Origin: Thermasporomyces composti
Lineage (GTDB): Bacteria; Actinomycetota; Actinomycetes; Propionibacteriales; Actinopolymorphaceae
Assembly (NCBI RefSeq): GCF_003386795.1
Contig: NZ_QTUC01000001.1
Span: forward strand, 3,348,001-3,412,000
DNA: 64,000 nucleotides
Direction: 5' to 3'
Under the pieces are notes generated by a model. The model was not told where the DNA came from. It searched no databases and saw nothing but the letters and a program-made list of their open reading frames with translations. The position numbers and the translations under genes were made by a program. Every line of letters starts with the position of its first letter. Positions within the stretch are counted from its first letter, which is position 1. Below, piece by piece: positions 25,375 to 33,605 of this stretch.

Positions 25375-26646
25375 GTGGTTTCGGAGAAGACCAAGCCCCA
25401 TCGCGAGCTGCTCGCGTGGGTGCTGGTGGGGGCCAGTGTTGTCTTAGGTGGGGTGGCCGTCTCGCGACTGTTCCTCGATGGCGACTTCACCGACAAGGCG
25501 TACGTCTTCCAGGACTGGTTCGCCTCACCCGTCCTCGTGGGCATGCTCGTGGTGGCCGTCGTCGTCGTCACCCACCTCGGCGAGCCGACGCCGAACGGAC
25601 GCGTCCTCACGCTCGTCGCTCTCGTCGTCCTGGCCCTCCTCGGCGTCTTGGCGCTCGTGACGGCGGGTGTCGCGCTTGGCGCCGACGTCGCCGACATCTC
25701 CAACAGCAATGGTCTCGCGGTGTTCCACCGTGGCGCGGGCAAGTGGGCGGCGTTCGTCCAGCAGCTCGGCTACCTCGCCGTCCTCGGCGGTGCTGGATTC
25801 TTCATCGTGACGACGTACCGAGCGCTTCCCGCGCCGACGCCGCAGACGCCGGCGATGCCGCAGGGCGGCCCGGCCGGTCAGTTCGGCTCCTTCGGCCAGT
25901 TCGGCGGGTTCGGCGCCGCTGCCCCCGACCAGGGCCGGCAGCCCAGCCCGACCGACTACGCCGCGAGACAGCAGCAGGGGTACCCACAGCCCGACTACGC
26001 CCAGCAGGGGTACGCGCAGGGTTACGCCGCGGGCACGCCGGGCCAGGAGTCGTACGGCGCCGGCCAGGGGTACGGCCAGCCGGCCCAGGGTCAGCACGCC
26101 GGGTACCAGCAGCCCTACCCCGGTCAGGACTACGGCCAGCAGGCCGGCTACCAGCAGCAGCCGTACCCGGGTCAGGAGTACGGTCAGCCTGACTACGGCC
26201 AGCACCAGCAGTACAACCCGTACGCCGGCTACGACCAGACCCAGCAGGTCTACAGCCCGGACCAGAACCAGCAGCCGTACGGCCAGGAGCCGACCCAGAG
26301 CTTCGGCCAGTACGCCTACGGCGGCGCGAGCTTCTCCTCGCCGAACCAGCCGTACGGGCAGCCGGCGGGGCAGCAGTACGCCGGTGGGCAGGACTTCGGG
26401 ACCTACGGACAGGCGTACGGCCAGCCGCAGCAAACGGACTCCGACCAGACGCAGTTCCTGCGCTCGGACGCCGTGCCCGGTCAAGGTGAGGGCGACCGTG
26501 CGGGCGACGACAACGCCCTCGGGCGGGAGCTCTCGGCCTCGGAGCCGCACGGCGACTCGACCCGTTCCGCTGACAGCGAGTCGTCAACGGGGGACCGTGG
26601 TAGCGGGGACACCAACCAGAGTTGGTGGTCTCAGCCTCCGCGCTGA
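25375..26646 (+). CDS. Four-helix membrane protein with Gln/Tyr/Gly-rich prion-like tail
   Basis: 423 aa from GTG at 25375, with GAGGGGG upstream. Four hydrophobic helices lie at about 13-31, 47-66, 75-98 and 124-145. They are followed from about residue 155 by some 210 residues built almost only from Q, Y, G, P, A and S in loose repeats such as GYGQP, PYPGQ and QQPYG. The last ~60 residues are acidic and Ser-rich and end SWWSQPPR. The tail composition is that of eukaryotic phase-separating prion-like domains. I do not recognise the membrane part. It lies between fbiA (divergent) and whiB2. The tail is predicted cytoplasmic because both termini lie on one side of four helices, with orientation unproven. 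Confidence 0.7.
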   Translation: MVSEKTKPHRELLAWVLVGASVVLGGVAVSRLFLDGDFTDKAYVFQDWFASPVLVGMLVVAVVVVTHLGEPTPNGRVLTLVALVVLALLGVLALVTAGVALGADVADISNSNGLAVFHRGAGKWAAFVQQLGYLAVLGGAGFFIVTTYRALPAPTPQTPAMPQGGPAGQFGSFGQFGGFGAAAPDQGRQPSPTDYAARQQQGYPQPDYAQQGYAQGYAAGTPGQESYGAGQGYGQPAQGQHAGYQQPYPGQDYGQQAGYQQQPYPGQEYGQPDYGQHQQYNPYAGYDQTQQVYSPDQNQQPYGQEPTQSFGQYAYGGASFSSPNQPYGQPAGQQYAGGQDFGTYGQAYGQPQQTDSDQTQFLRSDAVPGQGEGDRAGDDNALGRELSASEPHGDSTRSADSESSTGDRGSGDTNQSWWSQPPR

Positions 26647-27038
26647 TCTGTCAAGGTCGCGTTGCCGCCGCTCGGTGGCCGTCGACCTGGATGTGGATCA
26701 GCGAGGGTAGCGGCGCTGGCTTCGCGGGCGTTCGCGTCGAGGAGACGCGGACGCCCGCGCGTCGTATTGGAACCTCCTGGCAGCCTTCGACGTTTCGCAG
26801 TGTGGTCGGATCCGGACGGATCGCCTATAGCAGACCCCGAGTTGACGAAGGAGGATTCCACACATGTAATTTCGTTGGTGTCATTCACCCCGATCCGGGT
26901 AACACCCCGTCGATGAGACATCAGGAACTCTCGGGGGCGCGACGGGGGACGGCGACGCCGACCCACGGGGTGGCCGACCGAGCGGTGAAGTTAACGGGGA
27001 TTCACTCCACGCGTACGTGGATCGAGGAGGCGAGGACC
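26647..27038. other. whiB upstream region
   Basis: 392 bases between the membrane protein and whiB, without a gene of their own. The whiB frame is open back to 26622, but the residues before 27039 show no WhiB similarity. The stretch 26820-26910 is AT-richer than its surroundings and holds the promoter and inverted repeats listed separately. That gives a predicted untranslated leader of about 160 bases. Confidence 0.6.
26842..26907 (+). promoter_or_regulatory. whiB promoter with inverted repeats at the start site
   Basis: TTGACG (26842-26847) and TGTAAT (26865-26870) are separated by exactly 17 bases, the best vegetative-type promoter seen in this window. The predicted start at about 26877 falls on GGTG-TCATT-CACC (26877-26889). 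A second inverted repeat, GGGT-AAC-ACCC, follows at 26897-26907. These are plausible operator sites. BldD or a WhiB-family regulator would be the first candidates from Streptomyces precedent, which is inference only. Confidence 0.55.
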
Positions 27039-27296
27039 GTGGCAGAACCCATCCTGCTGCACGGCGGCGCCAAGGAAGAGCTCAGGTGGCAGGAACGCGC
27101 TCTGTGCGCGCAGACCGATCCAGAGGCGTTCTTTCCGGAGAAGGGTGGCTCCACTCGGGAAGCCAAGAAGGTCTGCATGGTCTGCGAGGTCCGGGCCGAG
27201 TGCCTGTCCTATGCGCTGGAGCATGACGAGCGCTTCGGCATCTGGGGTGGGCTCTCAGAGCGGGAGCGCCGCCGGCTGAAGAAGCGCGCGGTCTAG
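27039..27296 (+). CDS. whiB2: WhiB-family iron-sulfur regulator (WhiB2/WhmD type)
   Basis: 85 aa from GTG at 27039, with GGAGG 8 bases upstream. The four cluster Cys residues are C23, C46, C49 and C55, in the order C-x22-C-x2-C-x5-C. They are followed by the GIWGG turn (68-72) and the basic SERERRRLKKRAV tail. The segment QTDPEAFFPEKGGSTREAKK is characteristic of the WhiB2/WhmD orthologues needed for septation in mycobacteria and sporulation septation in Streptomyces, where the protein binds the principal sigma factor with an [4Fe-4S] cluster. Its location near fbiA-fbiB matches other actinobacteria. Confidence 0.93.
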   Translation: MAEPILLHGGAKEELRWQERALCAQTDPEAFFPEKGGSTREAKKVCMVCEVRAECLSYALEHDERFGIWGGLSERERRRLKKRAV

Positions 27297-27637
27297 GGGA
27301 TCACGCGGGGGTCTCCTAGACCAGCGACCGGGCCGGTACCGAGGCCACGTCGGCGGGTCTGTCGTCGTCGCCCACCGCGGTTCGTCAGGCGCTGTCCTGT
27401 GGGCTTGGCGCGCCGCGGCGGGTGACGCCGCTGGTCGCCCACGCTGGTTGCCAAGAGTCCTGGTCTCCTCGCGCCGCGTGCGCGGACGATCGTGCACGTC
27501 CCTTCCGGCGGGCCGACGCCGTGGGGTCGCACGTGAGGCTCCACCCGGTCGGGCCCCATCCGCTCAGGTCGGTCGAAAGCGTCGCGTAGTGTGTGGCTTC
27601 ACACCACATCACCCACTGCGTGAGGTCCTCGTCAGGC
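27297..27637. other. Intergenic region between whiB and the large glycosyltransferase gene
   Basis: 341 bases with no gene. Just after whiB is a small hairpin GGTCT-CCT-AGACC (27310-27322) that may end the whiB transcript. Near the right end TAGTGT (27587-27592) could be a -10 element, overlapping GTGTG-GCTT-CACAC (27591-27604), an inverted repeat at the expected start of the next transcript. Otherwise nothing was seen. Confidence 0.4.
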
Positions 27638-30600
27638 ATGAGCGCGCACCCCGGACCCCAGGCGCTGGCGCCTTCGGTCGTCACCGCGGTCGTCGTCGCC
27701 CATGACGGCGCTCCGTGGATCGGTGAGCTCATCTCCGGTCTACGAGCCCAGCGGCGAGCGCCGAACCGGCTGATCGTCGTCGACACGGGAAGCCGCGACG
27801 AGTCCCGTGCCCTGCTGGCCGGCGGGCTACCTGGAGCCCACATCCTCGACGCTCCGGCGGTCACCGGCTTCGGGGCGGCGGTCGCGAGGGCGGTTCAGAC
27901 GCTGCCGCCGGGTCAGCCTGGTGAGTGGCTGTGGTTGTTGCACGACGACTGCGCGCCCGATCCGGAGGCGCTCGCGAGCCTGCTCCGGCTCGCCGAGGCA
28001 GGGCCAGACGTCGCCGTGGTGGGCCCCAAGCTGCGCGACTGGCCTCGCGGTCGCCGGCTGCTCGAGTTCGGGGTCACCATCGCCGGCAGCGGCAACCGGG
28101 AGACCGGGCTGGAGTTCGGCGAGTTCGACCAGGGCCAGCACGACGCCGTCCGTGATGTTCTCGCGGTGAGCACGGCCGGGATGCTCGTGCGCCGTGACGT
28201 CTTCGAGCGTCTCGGTGGCTTCGACCAACGCTTCGGCCTGTTCCGCGACGACGTCGACTTCGGCTGGCGGGTGGTTCGAGCCGGCTACCGTGTTCTCACC
28301 TGTCCGGAAGCCGTCGTCTTCCACGCCGAGGCCGGCCTGCGCGGTTACCGCGAGCTCCACGCGGTCAACGGTCGTCCCCGCCGGATCGATCGCCGCAACG
28401 CGCTCTTCACCCTCCTCGTCAACTCCCCGGCGTGGAAGGTGCCGTTCCTGCTCGTCCGCGCGGTGTTGGGCTCGCTTCTGCGCGTCCTGGCGCTCCTCGT
28501 CGCCAAGTGGCCCGACGCGGCCTACGACGAGTTCCGGGCGTTGCTCGGCGTGCTGGCCCGCCCGGACCGCATCGTCGTGGGACGGCTCCGGCGCGCCAGG
28601 TATCGCAGGGTGCCGCACCGTGTCGTCCGCCGCCTCCTGCCCCCACCGTGGATCGGCATCCAGCACACCGTGGACGCGCTCGCCGCGGTGCTGTCGACCC
28701 GAAGCGGCGAGCACGCGGGGCCGTCCCGGCGAGCGCGTCGACCAGTGGAGACCGGCCCTGTGTCGGAGGAGGTCGAGGAGCTCACCACCGAGGGCTTGGG
28801 CATCTGGCGCTGGCTGGCGACGCGGCCTCCCATCGTCGCCCTCCTCGCTCTCACCCTCCTGACGCTGGTCGCGAGCCGACACCTGCTCGGCGGCGGCTCC
28901 TTGGCGGGCGGCGCGTTGCTGCCGGCGCCCGACAGCGTCCTCGACCTCTGGCGTCGCTACGTCGAAGGGTGGCACCCGGTCGACCTGGGCAGCGACCGCC
29001 CGGCACCGCCGTACCTCGCGGTCGTCGCGGCACTGGGCACCCTGCTCGTCGGCAAGGCCTGGTTGGCGGTCGACCTCCTGGTGCTCGGCGCCGTGCCGCT
29101 CTCCGGGCTCACCAGTTACCTCCTCATGCGGACCCTCGCGAGGTCCCGAGCCCTTCGGATCTGGGCCACGGTGACGTACGCGCTCCTGCCCGCCGTCCTC
29201 GGCGCGGTCGCCTCGGGACGGCTCGGCACGTGCGTGGCGCTCATCGTGCTTCCCTTGCTCGTCCTCGCCGCGGCTCGGATGGTCGGGGCGGGTCGACCTG
29301 GCCCTGGATCGTGGAGCGCGGCGTGGACGTCTGGTCTGCTGCTCGCTGTGCTCACGGCGTTCGTGCCGATCGGGTACGTCGGCGCGCTGGTCGTCGCCGC
29401 GGCGTCCCGCGTCGTCCCCCCACTGCGACGACCAGGGACGGGAGCCAGGGTGGCGGTCGCGTTGATCGTCCCGCCGGTGCTGCTCCTGCCGTGGCTCCCG
29501 GTCGTCGTCGCCAACCCGAGCCTGCTCCTCGGTGAGGTCGGGCTGGCGACGCCCGCCGTGGTCGAGCCCAGCCACCTCCTGGCACGCCTGCTGGTGGCGA
29601 GCCCGGGAGACCCCACAGCCGCCCCCGCGTGGATCTTCGGTCCGCTCGTCGTGGTGGCCGTGGCCGCACTTCTTCGTCGGGAGCCGGGACGAGGCGTGCT
29701 CGTCGGCTGGACCGTGAGCCTGACCGGGTTGGCGCTCGGGCTCGCCCAGACTCGGCTGACCGTCGCCACCGACTGGATGTCGACGCCGACGTCCGCGTGG
29801 CCGGGCTTCGCCTGCGCCGTCGTGTGCGCTGGCTGGATCATCGCTATCGTCTGCGGCGCCGACGGCGCGGTCCGCGACTTCAGCGAGCGCAGCCTCTCCT
29901 GGCGGCAACCCGCCGCGGTCCTGCTCGCGTGTATCGCGGTGCTCTCGCCCCTCGTGGCCACTGGGTGGTGGGTGATCCGCGGCGCGGGTGAGCCGCTTGC
30001 TCGCGACGCCGGCAGCGCCGTTCCCGCCTACATCCGCGACGCACAGCGGTCAGGCGCTCGGCCACGTGCTCTGGTGATCGAGGGCGAGAGCGGCCGGGTG
30101 CGCTACACCGTCCTCCGCGGCGCCGGGACCCGACTGGGCGACGCCGAGACAGGTGCCGCGGCCGCGACGCTGGCCAGCCTCGACGCGACGGTGGGAGACC
30201 TGCTCAGCGACGTGCCGGACGAGAGCACCGCCGCCCGACTGGCGACGTACGGGATCGGCTACGTCTACCTTCCGTCCCCCGCCGACCCGAGGTCGGTGGA
30301 GCGGATCGACACCACCCCTGGGCTCACCCGCACCAGCGCGCCGGAAGGCTCGGCAGCCTGGCGGGTGGACCTGCCGGTGGGCCAGCTTCGCGTCCTGCCG
30401 CCCGGGAGCTCCGACGAGACGGCGGTCGAGAGCGCCGAGGTGCTCGAGGTCGACGCCGGCGGGGCGGCGGTCACCGTGCCGAGCGGCCCGCCGGGTCGTC
30501 TCCTGCTGCTCGCGGAGACCCACAGTGACCGGTGGCGGGCCACCATCGACGGACAGCCGTTGCCGAGCCGTACGTTCGCCGGCTGGGCGCAGGCCTTCGA

Positions 30601-30901
30601 GCTGCCCACCACGGGTGGCCGGCTGGTCCTGTCGTACGCGCCCGGCATGCACGGGAAGCTTCTCGGCGTGCAGGCCGTCCTCTTCGTCGTCATCCTCGTC
30701 CTTGCCTTGCCGACGCGTCCGCGCCGGGACGGCGACGGTCCCGGCGCGGCCCAACGCCCGGCGGGAGGACGGCACGGTGCCGCAGCCCCGCGGCCACCGG
30801 GGCGTCGGGCCGCCGGGGCGGGCGCCCCAGCGAGCGGCGCCTCTCGTCAGCCCGTTCGCGGCCCACGTGACGGGGCCCCACGGGAGGGGGCACGGTCATG
30901 A
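27638..30901 (+). CDS. Large membrane glycosyltransferase, family 2 plus polytopic C-terminal half
   Basis: 1087 aa from ATG at 27638. Residues about 12-300 are a GT2 domain (VVTAVVVAHDGAPWIGELISGLRAQ, LWLLHDDCAPDPEAL with the DxD-like HDDC, STAGMLVRRDVFERLGGFDQRFGLFRDDVDFGWRVVRAG). After a linker, residues about 400-800 hold some ten to twelve hydrophobic helices. An extracytoplasmic beta-rich region follows (about 810-1040), then one last helix and a Pro/Gly/Arg-rich tail. The layout resembles envelope glycosyltransferases that use a lipid-linked donor or acceptor. Coupled by ATGA to the DUF5719 gene. Sugar and acceptor unknown. Confidence 0.8.
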   Translation: MSAHPGPQALAPSVVTAVVVAHDGAPWIGELISGLRAQRRAPNRLIVVDTGSRDESRALLAGGLPGAHILDAPAVTGFGAAVARAVQTLPPGQPGEWLWLLHDDCAPDPEALASLLRLAEAGPDVAVVGPKLRDWPRGRRLLEFGVTIAGSGNRETGLEFGEFDQGQHDAVRDVLAVSTAGMLVRRDVFERLGGFDQRFGLFRDDVDFGWRVVRAGYRVLTCPEAVVFHAEAGLRGYRELHAVNGRPRRIDRRNALFTLLVNSPAWKVPFLLVRAVLGSLLRVLALLVAKWPDAAYDEFRALLGVLARPDRIVVGRLRRARYRRVPHRVVRRLLPPPWIGIQHTVDALAAVLSTRSGEHAGPSRRARRPVETGPVSEEVEELTTEGLGIWRWLATRPPIVALLALTLLTLVASRHLLGGGSLAGGALLPAPDSVLDLWRRYVEGWHPVDLGSDRPAPPYLAVVAALGTLLVGKAWLAVDLLVLGAVPLSGLTSYLLMRTLARSRALRIWATVTYALLPAVLGAVASGRLGTCVALIVLPLLVLAAARMVGAGRPGPGSWSAAWTSGLLLAVLTAFVPIGYVGALVVAAASRVVPPLRRPGTGARVAVALIVPPVLLLPWLPVVVANPSLLLGEVGLATPAVVEPSHLLARLLVASPGDPTAAPAWIFGPLVVVAVAALLRREPGRGVLVGWTVSLTGLALGLAQTRLTVATDWMSTPTSAWPGFACAVVCAGWIIAIVCGADGAVRDFSERSLSWRQPAAVLLACIAVLSPLVATGWWVIRGAGEPLARDAGSAVPAYIRDAQRSGARPRALVIEGESGRVRYTVLRGAGTRLGDAETGAAAATLASLDATVGDLLSDVPDESTAARLATYGIGYVYLPSPADPRSVERIDTTPGLTRTSAPEGSAAWRVDLPVGQLRVLPPGSSDETAVESAEVLEVDAGGAAVTVPSGPPGRLLLLAETHSDRWRATIDGQPLPSRTFAGWAQAFELPTTGGRLVLSYAPGMHGKLLGVQAVLFVVILVLALPTRPRRDGDGPGAAQRPAGGRHGAAAPRPPGRRAAGAGAPASGASRQPVRGPRDGAPREGARS

Positions 30902-32421
30902 AAACGGTCATGAAAGGTGTCGCCCTCCGTTTCGGTGCCGTCGCCGCCGTCGCCGGCGTTCTCGTTGGCGTCGCGAGTGTCGTGCCGCCCCGGGTTCCCG
31001 AGGCCGGCCGCCCTCCCTCCAGAGTGGCGCTGGAGCGGGCGACGCTGGTGTGCCCGGAACCCTCCTTCGTTCGCGGCGTCAGCAGTACCGACGTGGCGGC
31101 CATCTCCGCGCTCACCGAGGCCGACATCCCGGGCCGGCGGTCAGGTCGTCGATTGGAGCCCGCCCTCGACATCGCGCCCCTCGGCCAGACGAAGGCCGTC
31201 GCCTCGGGTACGCGGCGCCACGAGGTCGTGTCCTATTCGGTCCGTACGTCCGAGGTGCCTCCCCTCCTGGTTGCGGCACGTGGTGATCTCGCGCCCGGGG
31301 TCACCGCCGGTCAGCTCACCCGCACCGACGAGGGTCCGCTTCGAGGCCTCGCCGAGGCGCTGTGTGTGGCTCCCGCCTCGGAGTTCTGGTTCGTCGGCGC
31401 CGGGAGCGAGGTGGGGCGCCACGGCCGGGTCTATCTGACGAACGCCGACGAGGGTACGGCCCACGTCGACCTGTTGCTCTTCGACGAGAAGGGGCCGGTC
31501 GCGGCCGAGACGGGCCGTGGCTTGGCGATCAAGGGCGGCTCGCAGATGGTCGTCGAGCTCGACCGGTTGGCGCCCACCAGCAAGCGCCTCGCGGTCGCGG
31601 TCCGCACGCGACAGGGTCGGGTGACGGCCGCGCTACGGGATGACGCGGTGCAGGGCGAGACGCCCCAAGGGGTCGACTGGATCCCCGCCGCGGTGCCGCC
31701 GGCGAGGGACGTGGTCGTGCCCGGCATCGCACCGGGCTCCGGTGAGCGGGTCCTCAGCATCGTGGCTCCGGGCGACTCCACCGCTACGGTCGAGGTGTCG
31801 ATCCTGTCTCCCCAGGGCAGCTTCCGTCCGGCTGGCCTGGAGCGGGTCGAGGTCAAGCCAGGGGCGGTCACGCAGATCCGCCTCGACGAGGTCACCCAGA
31901 AGAGCGCTGCCGCTGTGCGACTGACCTCCGATGTGCCGGTAACCGCCAGCGTCCGAAGCGTCGTCGGCGCCACCGACGGTCCCCGAGACGTCGTCCACAC
32001 CGCCGCGACGCGCGCGGTCGCCGGGACCGCGGTCGTGCCGCTCACCTTGGGCGGTGCCCGGCGGAGCGCCACCCTGCTGTTGTCGACGACGTCCCAGCGA
32101 TCGGCCAGCGCCACGATCACCCTGCACGCGCTGGACGGACGGCCTCTGGACAAGACCGAGACAACCGTGCGGCCCGGCAGCACGGCGGCGGTGAAGCTGA
32201 CGGCGCCGGCGCGCGAGAAGCACTACGTCATCACGGTGCGGTCCGACAGCGGAGGGCCGCTGTATGGCGCCCGCCTGCTGGTCGAGAACGCCCCCGACGG
32301 CCCGCTTGCCTCAGCGTGGCCGTTGTTCTCGGGAGCGACGACGGCGGTTCGGCCCGTCGCTCGGCCGGATCCCACCGCCGGGATCGGGTCCGAGGAGCCA
32401 CGGGACGCGATCTTCGGCTGA
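30898..32421 (+). CDS. DUF5719 family exported protein
   Basis: 507 aa from ATG at 30898, overlapping the glycosyltransferase stop (ATGA), so the two are co-translated. Residues 8-29 form an N-terminal signal or anchor helix. Most of the rest is beta-rich and extracytoplasmic, with repeated strand patterns (GRVYLTNADEGTAHVDLLLFDEKGPV, ERVLSIVAPGDSTATVEVSILSPQG, SATLLLSTTSQRSASATITLHALDG) suggesting three Ig-like modules. The actinobacterial DUF5719 family regularly follows this glycosyltransferase. A role as its periplasmic partner in envelope assembly is inference. Two Cys in the N-terminal third (C52, C152 approx.) could form a disulfide. Confidence 0.8.
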   Translation: MKTVMKGVALRFGAVAAVAGVLVGVASVVPPRVPEAGRPPSRVALERATLVCPEPSFVRGVSSTDVAAISALTEADIPGRRSGRRLEPALDIAPLGQTKAVASGTRRHEVVSYSVRTSEVPPLLVAARGDLAPGVTAGQLTRTDEGPLRGLAEALCVAPASEFWFVGAGSEVGRHGRVYLTNADEGTAHVDLLLFDEKGPVAAETGRGLAIKGGSQMVVELDRLAPTSKRLAVAVRTRQGRVTAALRDDAVQGETPQGVDWIPAAVPPARDVVVPGIAPGSGERVLSIVAPGDSTATVEVSILSPQGSFRPAGLERVEVKPGAVTQIRLDEVTQKSAAAVRLTSDVPVTASVRSVVGATDGPRDVVHTAATRAVAGTAVVPLTLGGARRSATLLLSTTSQRSASATITLHALDGRPLDKTETTVRPGSTAAVKLTAPAREKHYVITVRSDSGGPLYGARLLVENAPDGPLASAWPLFSGATTAVRPVARPDPTAGIGSEEPRDAIFG

Positions 32422-32452
32422 CCCGCCTCGCCACCTCGGCCAGGCGGGTCAG
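32418..32452. terminator. Bidirectional hairpin terminator
   Basis: CTGACCCGCCT (32418-32428) pairs perfectly with AGGCGGGTCAG (32442-32452): an 11-bp stem with a 13-base loop. It overlaps the DUF5719 stop codon and lies before the end of the convergent gene. No U-tract, as is common in actinobacteria. Confidence 0.65.
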
Positions 32453-32485
32453 CCTGGTGCCCAGGCGGTGGGGTAGGGGCCGCTG

Positions 32486-32875
32486 TCACTCACCGTAGGT
32501 CGGGTCGATCTCCTCCGGCGTTCGTCCGAGCAGCTCCGCGACCTGCTCGACCACGACGTCGTGGACGAGAGCGGACAACTCGCCCGCATTGGTCGCGCGT
32601 AGCTCGATGGGTCGACGGTAGATCACGATGCGGGGTGGCTCGCCGTGGCGCGCGTCGATCACGGTGCCGAGCGGCACCTCGTCGTCGGGGTAGGCCAGAC
32701 GCGGGTCCGGCACCTCCTCGACCGCGAACTCCACGCGGTCGAGCTCCGTGGCGAACCGGCGCTCGAGCTGGTCGACGGCGTCCAGCACGAGCTCGTCGAA
32801 GCGCTCGGCGCGGCTGCGCGCCACGGGGACCCCGCGCGGCGCCAACGGTCCACGGACGGCGAGCGGACCCCGCAT
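32486..32875 (-). CDS. Metallopeptidase-family protein lacking the HExxH motif
   Basis: 129 aa from ATG at 32875. The start MRGPLAVRGPLAPRGVPVARSRAERFD closely resembles that of M. tuberculosis Rv3259 as I recall it, which fixes the start despite a much longer open frame. The fold is that of the small zincin-like family PF06262. At the helix that should carry HExxH the protein reads LSALVHDVVVEQVAELLG, with a single His and no Glu at the catalytic position, so zinc peptidase activity is unlikely. It is divergent from the DUF3499 gene (288 bp between), the same pair as Rv3258c/Rv3259. Confidence 0.8.
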   Translation of the reverse strand: MRGPLAVRGPLAPRGVPVARSRAERFDELVLDAVDQLERRFATELDRVEFAVEEVPDPRLAYPDDEVPLGTVIDARHGEPPRIVIYRRPIELRATNAGELSALVHDVVVEQVAELLGRTPEEIDPTYGE

Positions 32876-33150
32876 GCCCCGGCCGTGACGGTCACGGCGG
32901 CGAGTGGGCCGACCGCCACGCTCCGCCGGTGGGGACCCGGATGTCTCGGTGAGGGGCGGAAAGCCGCCGTCGCTCGCGTTCGGTCCGAGCACGTTCTCGA
33001 GCTTAGCCAGGCGACGGGTGCGCACCGAGGAGCGAGCGGCGAGGTCGCGGACGGCATCCGATGGAGCCGCCGCCAGCCGCGTCGATGCGCCGTCTTCGGC
33101 CACTTGGTCATGATCGCGCGTGTTCACTACGACCGAGCCGACAAGGGCGC

Positions 33151-33156
33151 TACGAT
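33151..33156 (+). promoter_or_regulatory. -10 element implying leaderless DUF3499 mRNA
   Basis: TACGAT ends 7 bases before the GTG at 33164, so transcription would start at or next to the start codon. No ribosome-binding site is present, which supports a leaderless transcript. No good -35 hexamer is visible. Confidence 0.4.
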
Positions 33157-33163
33157 CCGGTTC

Positions 33164-33514
33164 GTGGGTTCGCTGCGGAAGTGTTCTCGGACGGCCTGTA
33201 CCAGGCCGGCCGTGACCACGCTTACGTACGTCTACGCCGACTCCACTGCCGTGCTCGGACCGCTGGCGACCTACGCGGAGCCGCACTGCTACGACCTGTG
33301 CTCGGAGCACTCCGAAAGGCTCACGGTGCCACGAGGCTGGGAAGTCATTCGGCTGGCACCCGACCCGGAGGCGCTGCGACCGTCCGCCGACGATCTCGAG
33401 GCGCTCGCCAACGCCGTTCGGGAGGCGGCCAGGCCGCAAGAGGGCACGTCTGAGGGCATGACAGAGGTCGGCCGGCGCGGTCACCTGCGTGTTCTGCGCA
33501 ATCCGGACATGTAG
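33164..33514 (+). CDS. DUF3499 family protein (zinc-ribbon-like)
   Basis: 116 aa from GTG at 33164. It begins VGSLRKCSRTACTRPAVTTLTYVYADSTAVLGPLATYAEPHCYDLCSEHSERLTVPRGWEV in outline: two Cys pairs (C7 and C12; C42 and C46) that would bind one zinc. The middle is a conserved actinobacterial domain of unknown function. The C-terminus is variable and ends GHLRVLRNPDM. The open frame reaches upstream to 32645, but those residues are antisense to the metallopeptidase gene. Corresponds to Rv3258c by position and sequence type. It precedes manB by 91 bp on the same strand. Confidence 0.82.
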   Translation: MGSLRKCSRTACTRPAVTTLTYVYADSTAVLGPLATYAEPHCYDLCSEHSERLTVPRGWEVIRLAPDPEALRPSADDLEALANAVREAARPQEGTSEGMTEVGRRGHLRVLRNPDM

Positions 33515-33605
33515 TCGGTGAGCTCTACGGCCTCGCCGTGGAGTTGGCGCCGTGGTCGCGTGCCCGCGTCGCACCGAGCGAAGGCCGCTTCGCGGATAGG
33601 GTGAG

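Noticed and set aside
27827-29908. 693-codon open frame antisense to the large glycosyltransferase
   Set aside because: No recognisable domain; the sense frame has GT2 motifs and membrane helices.
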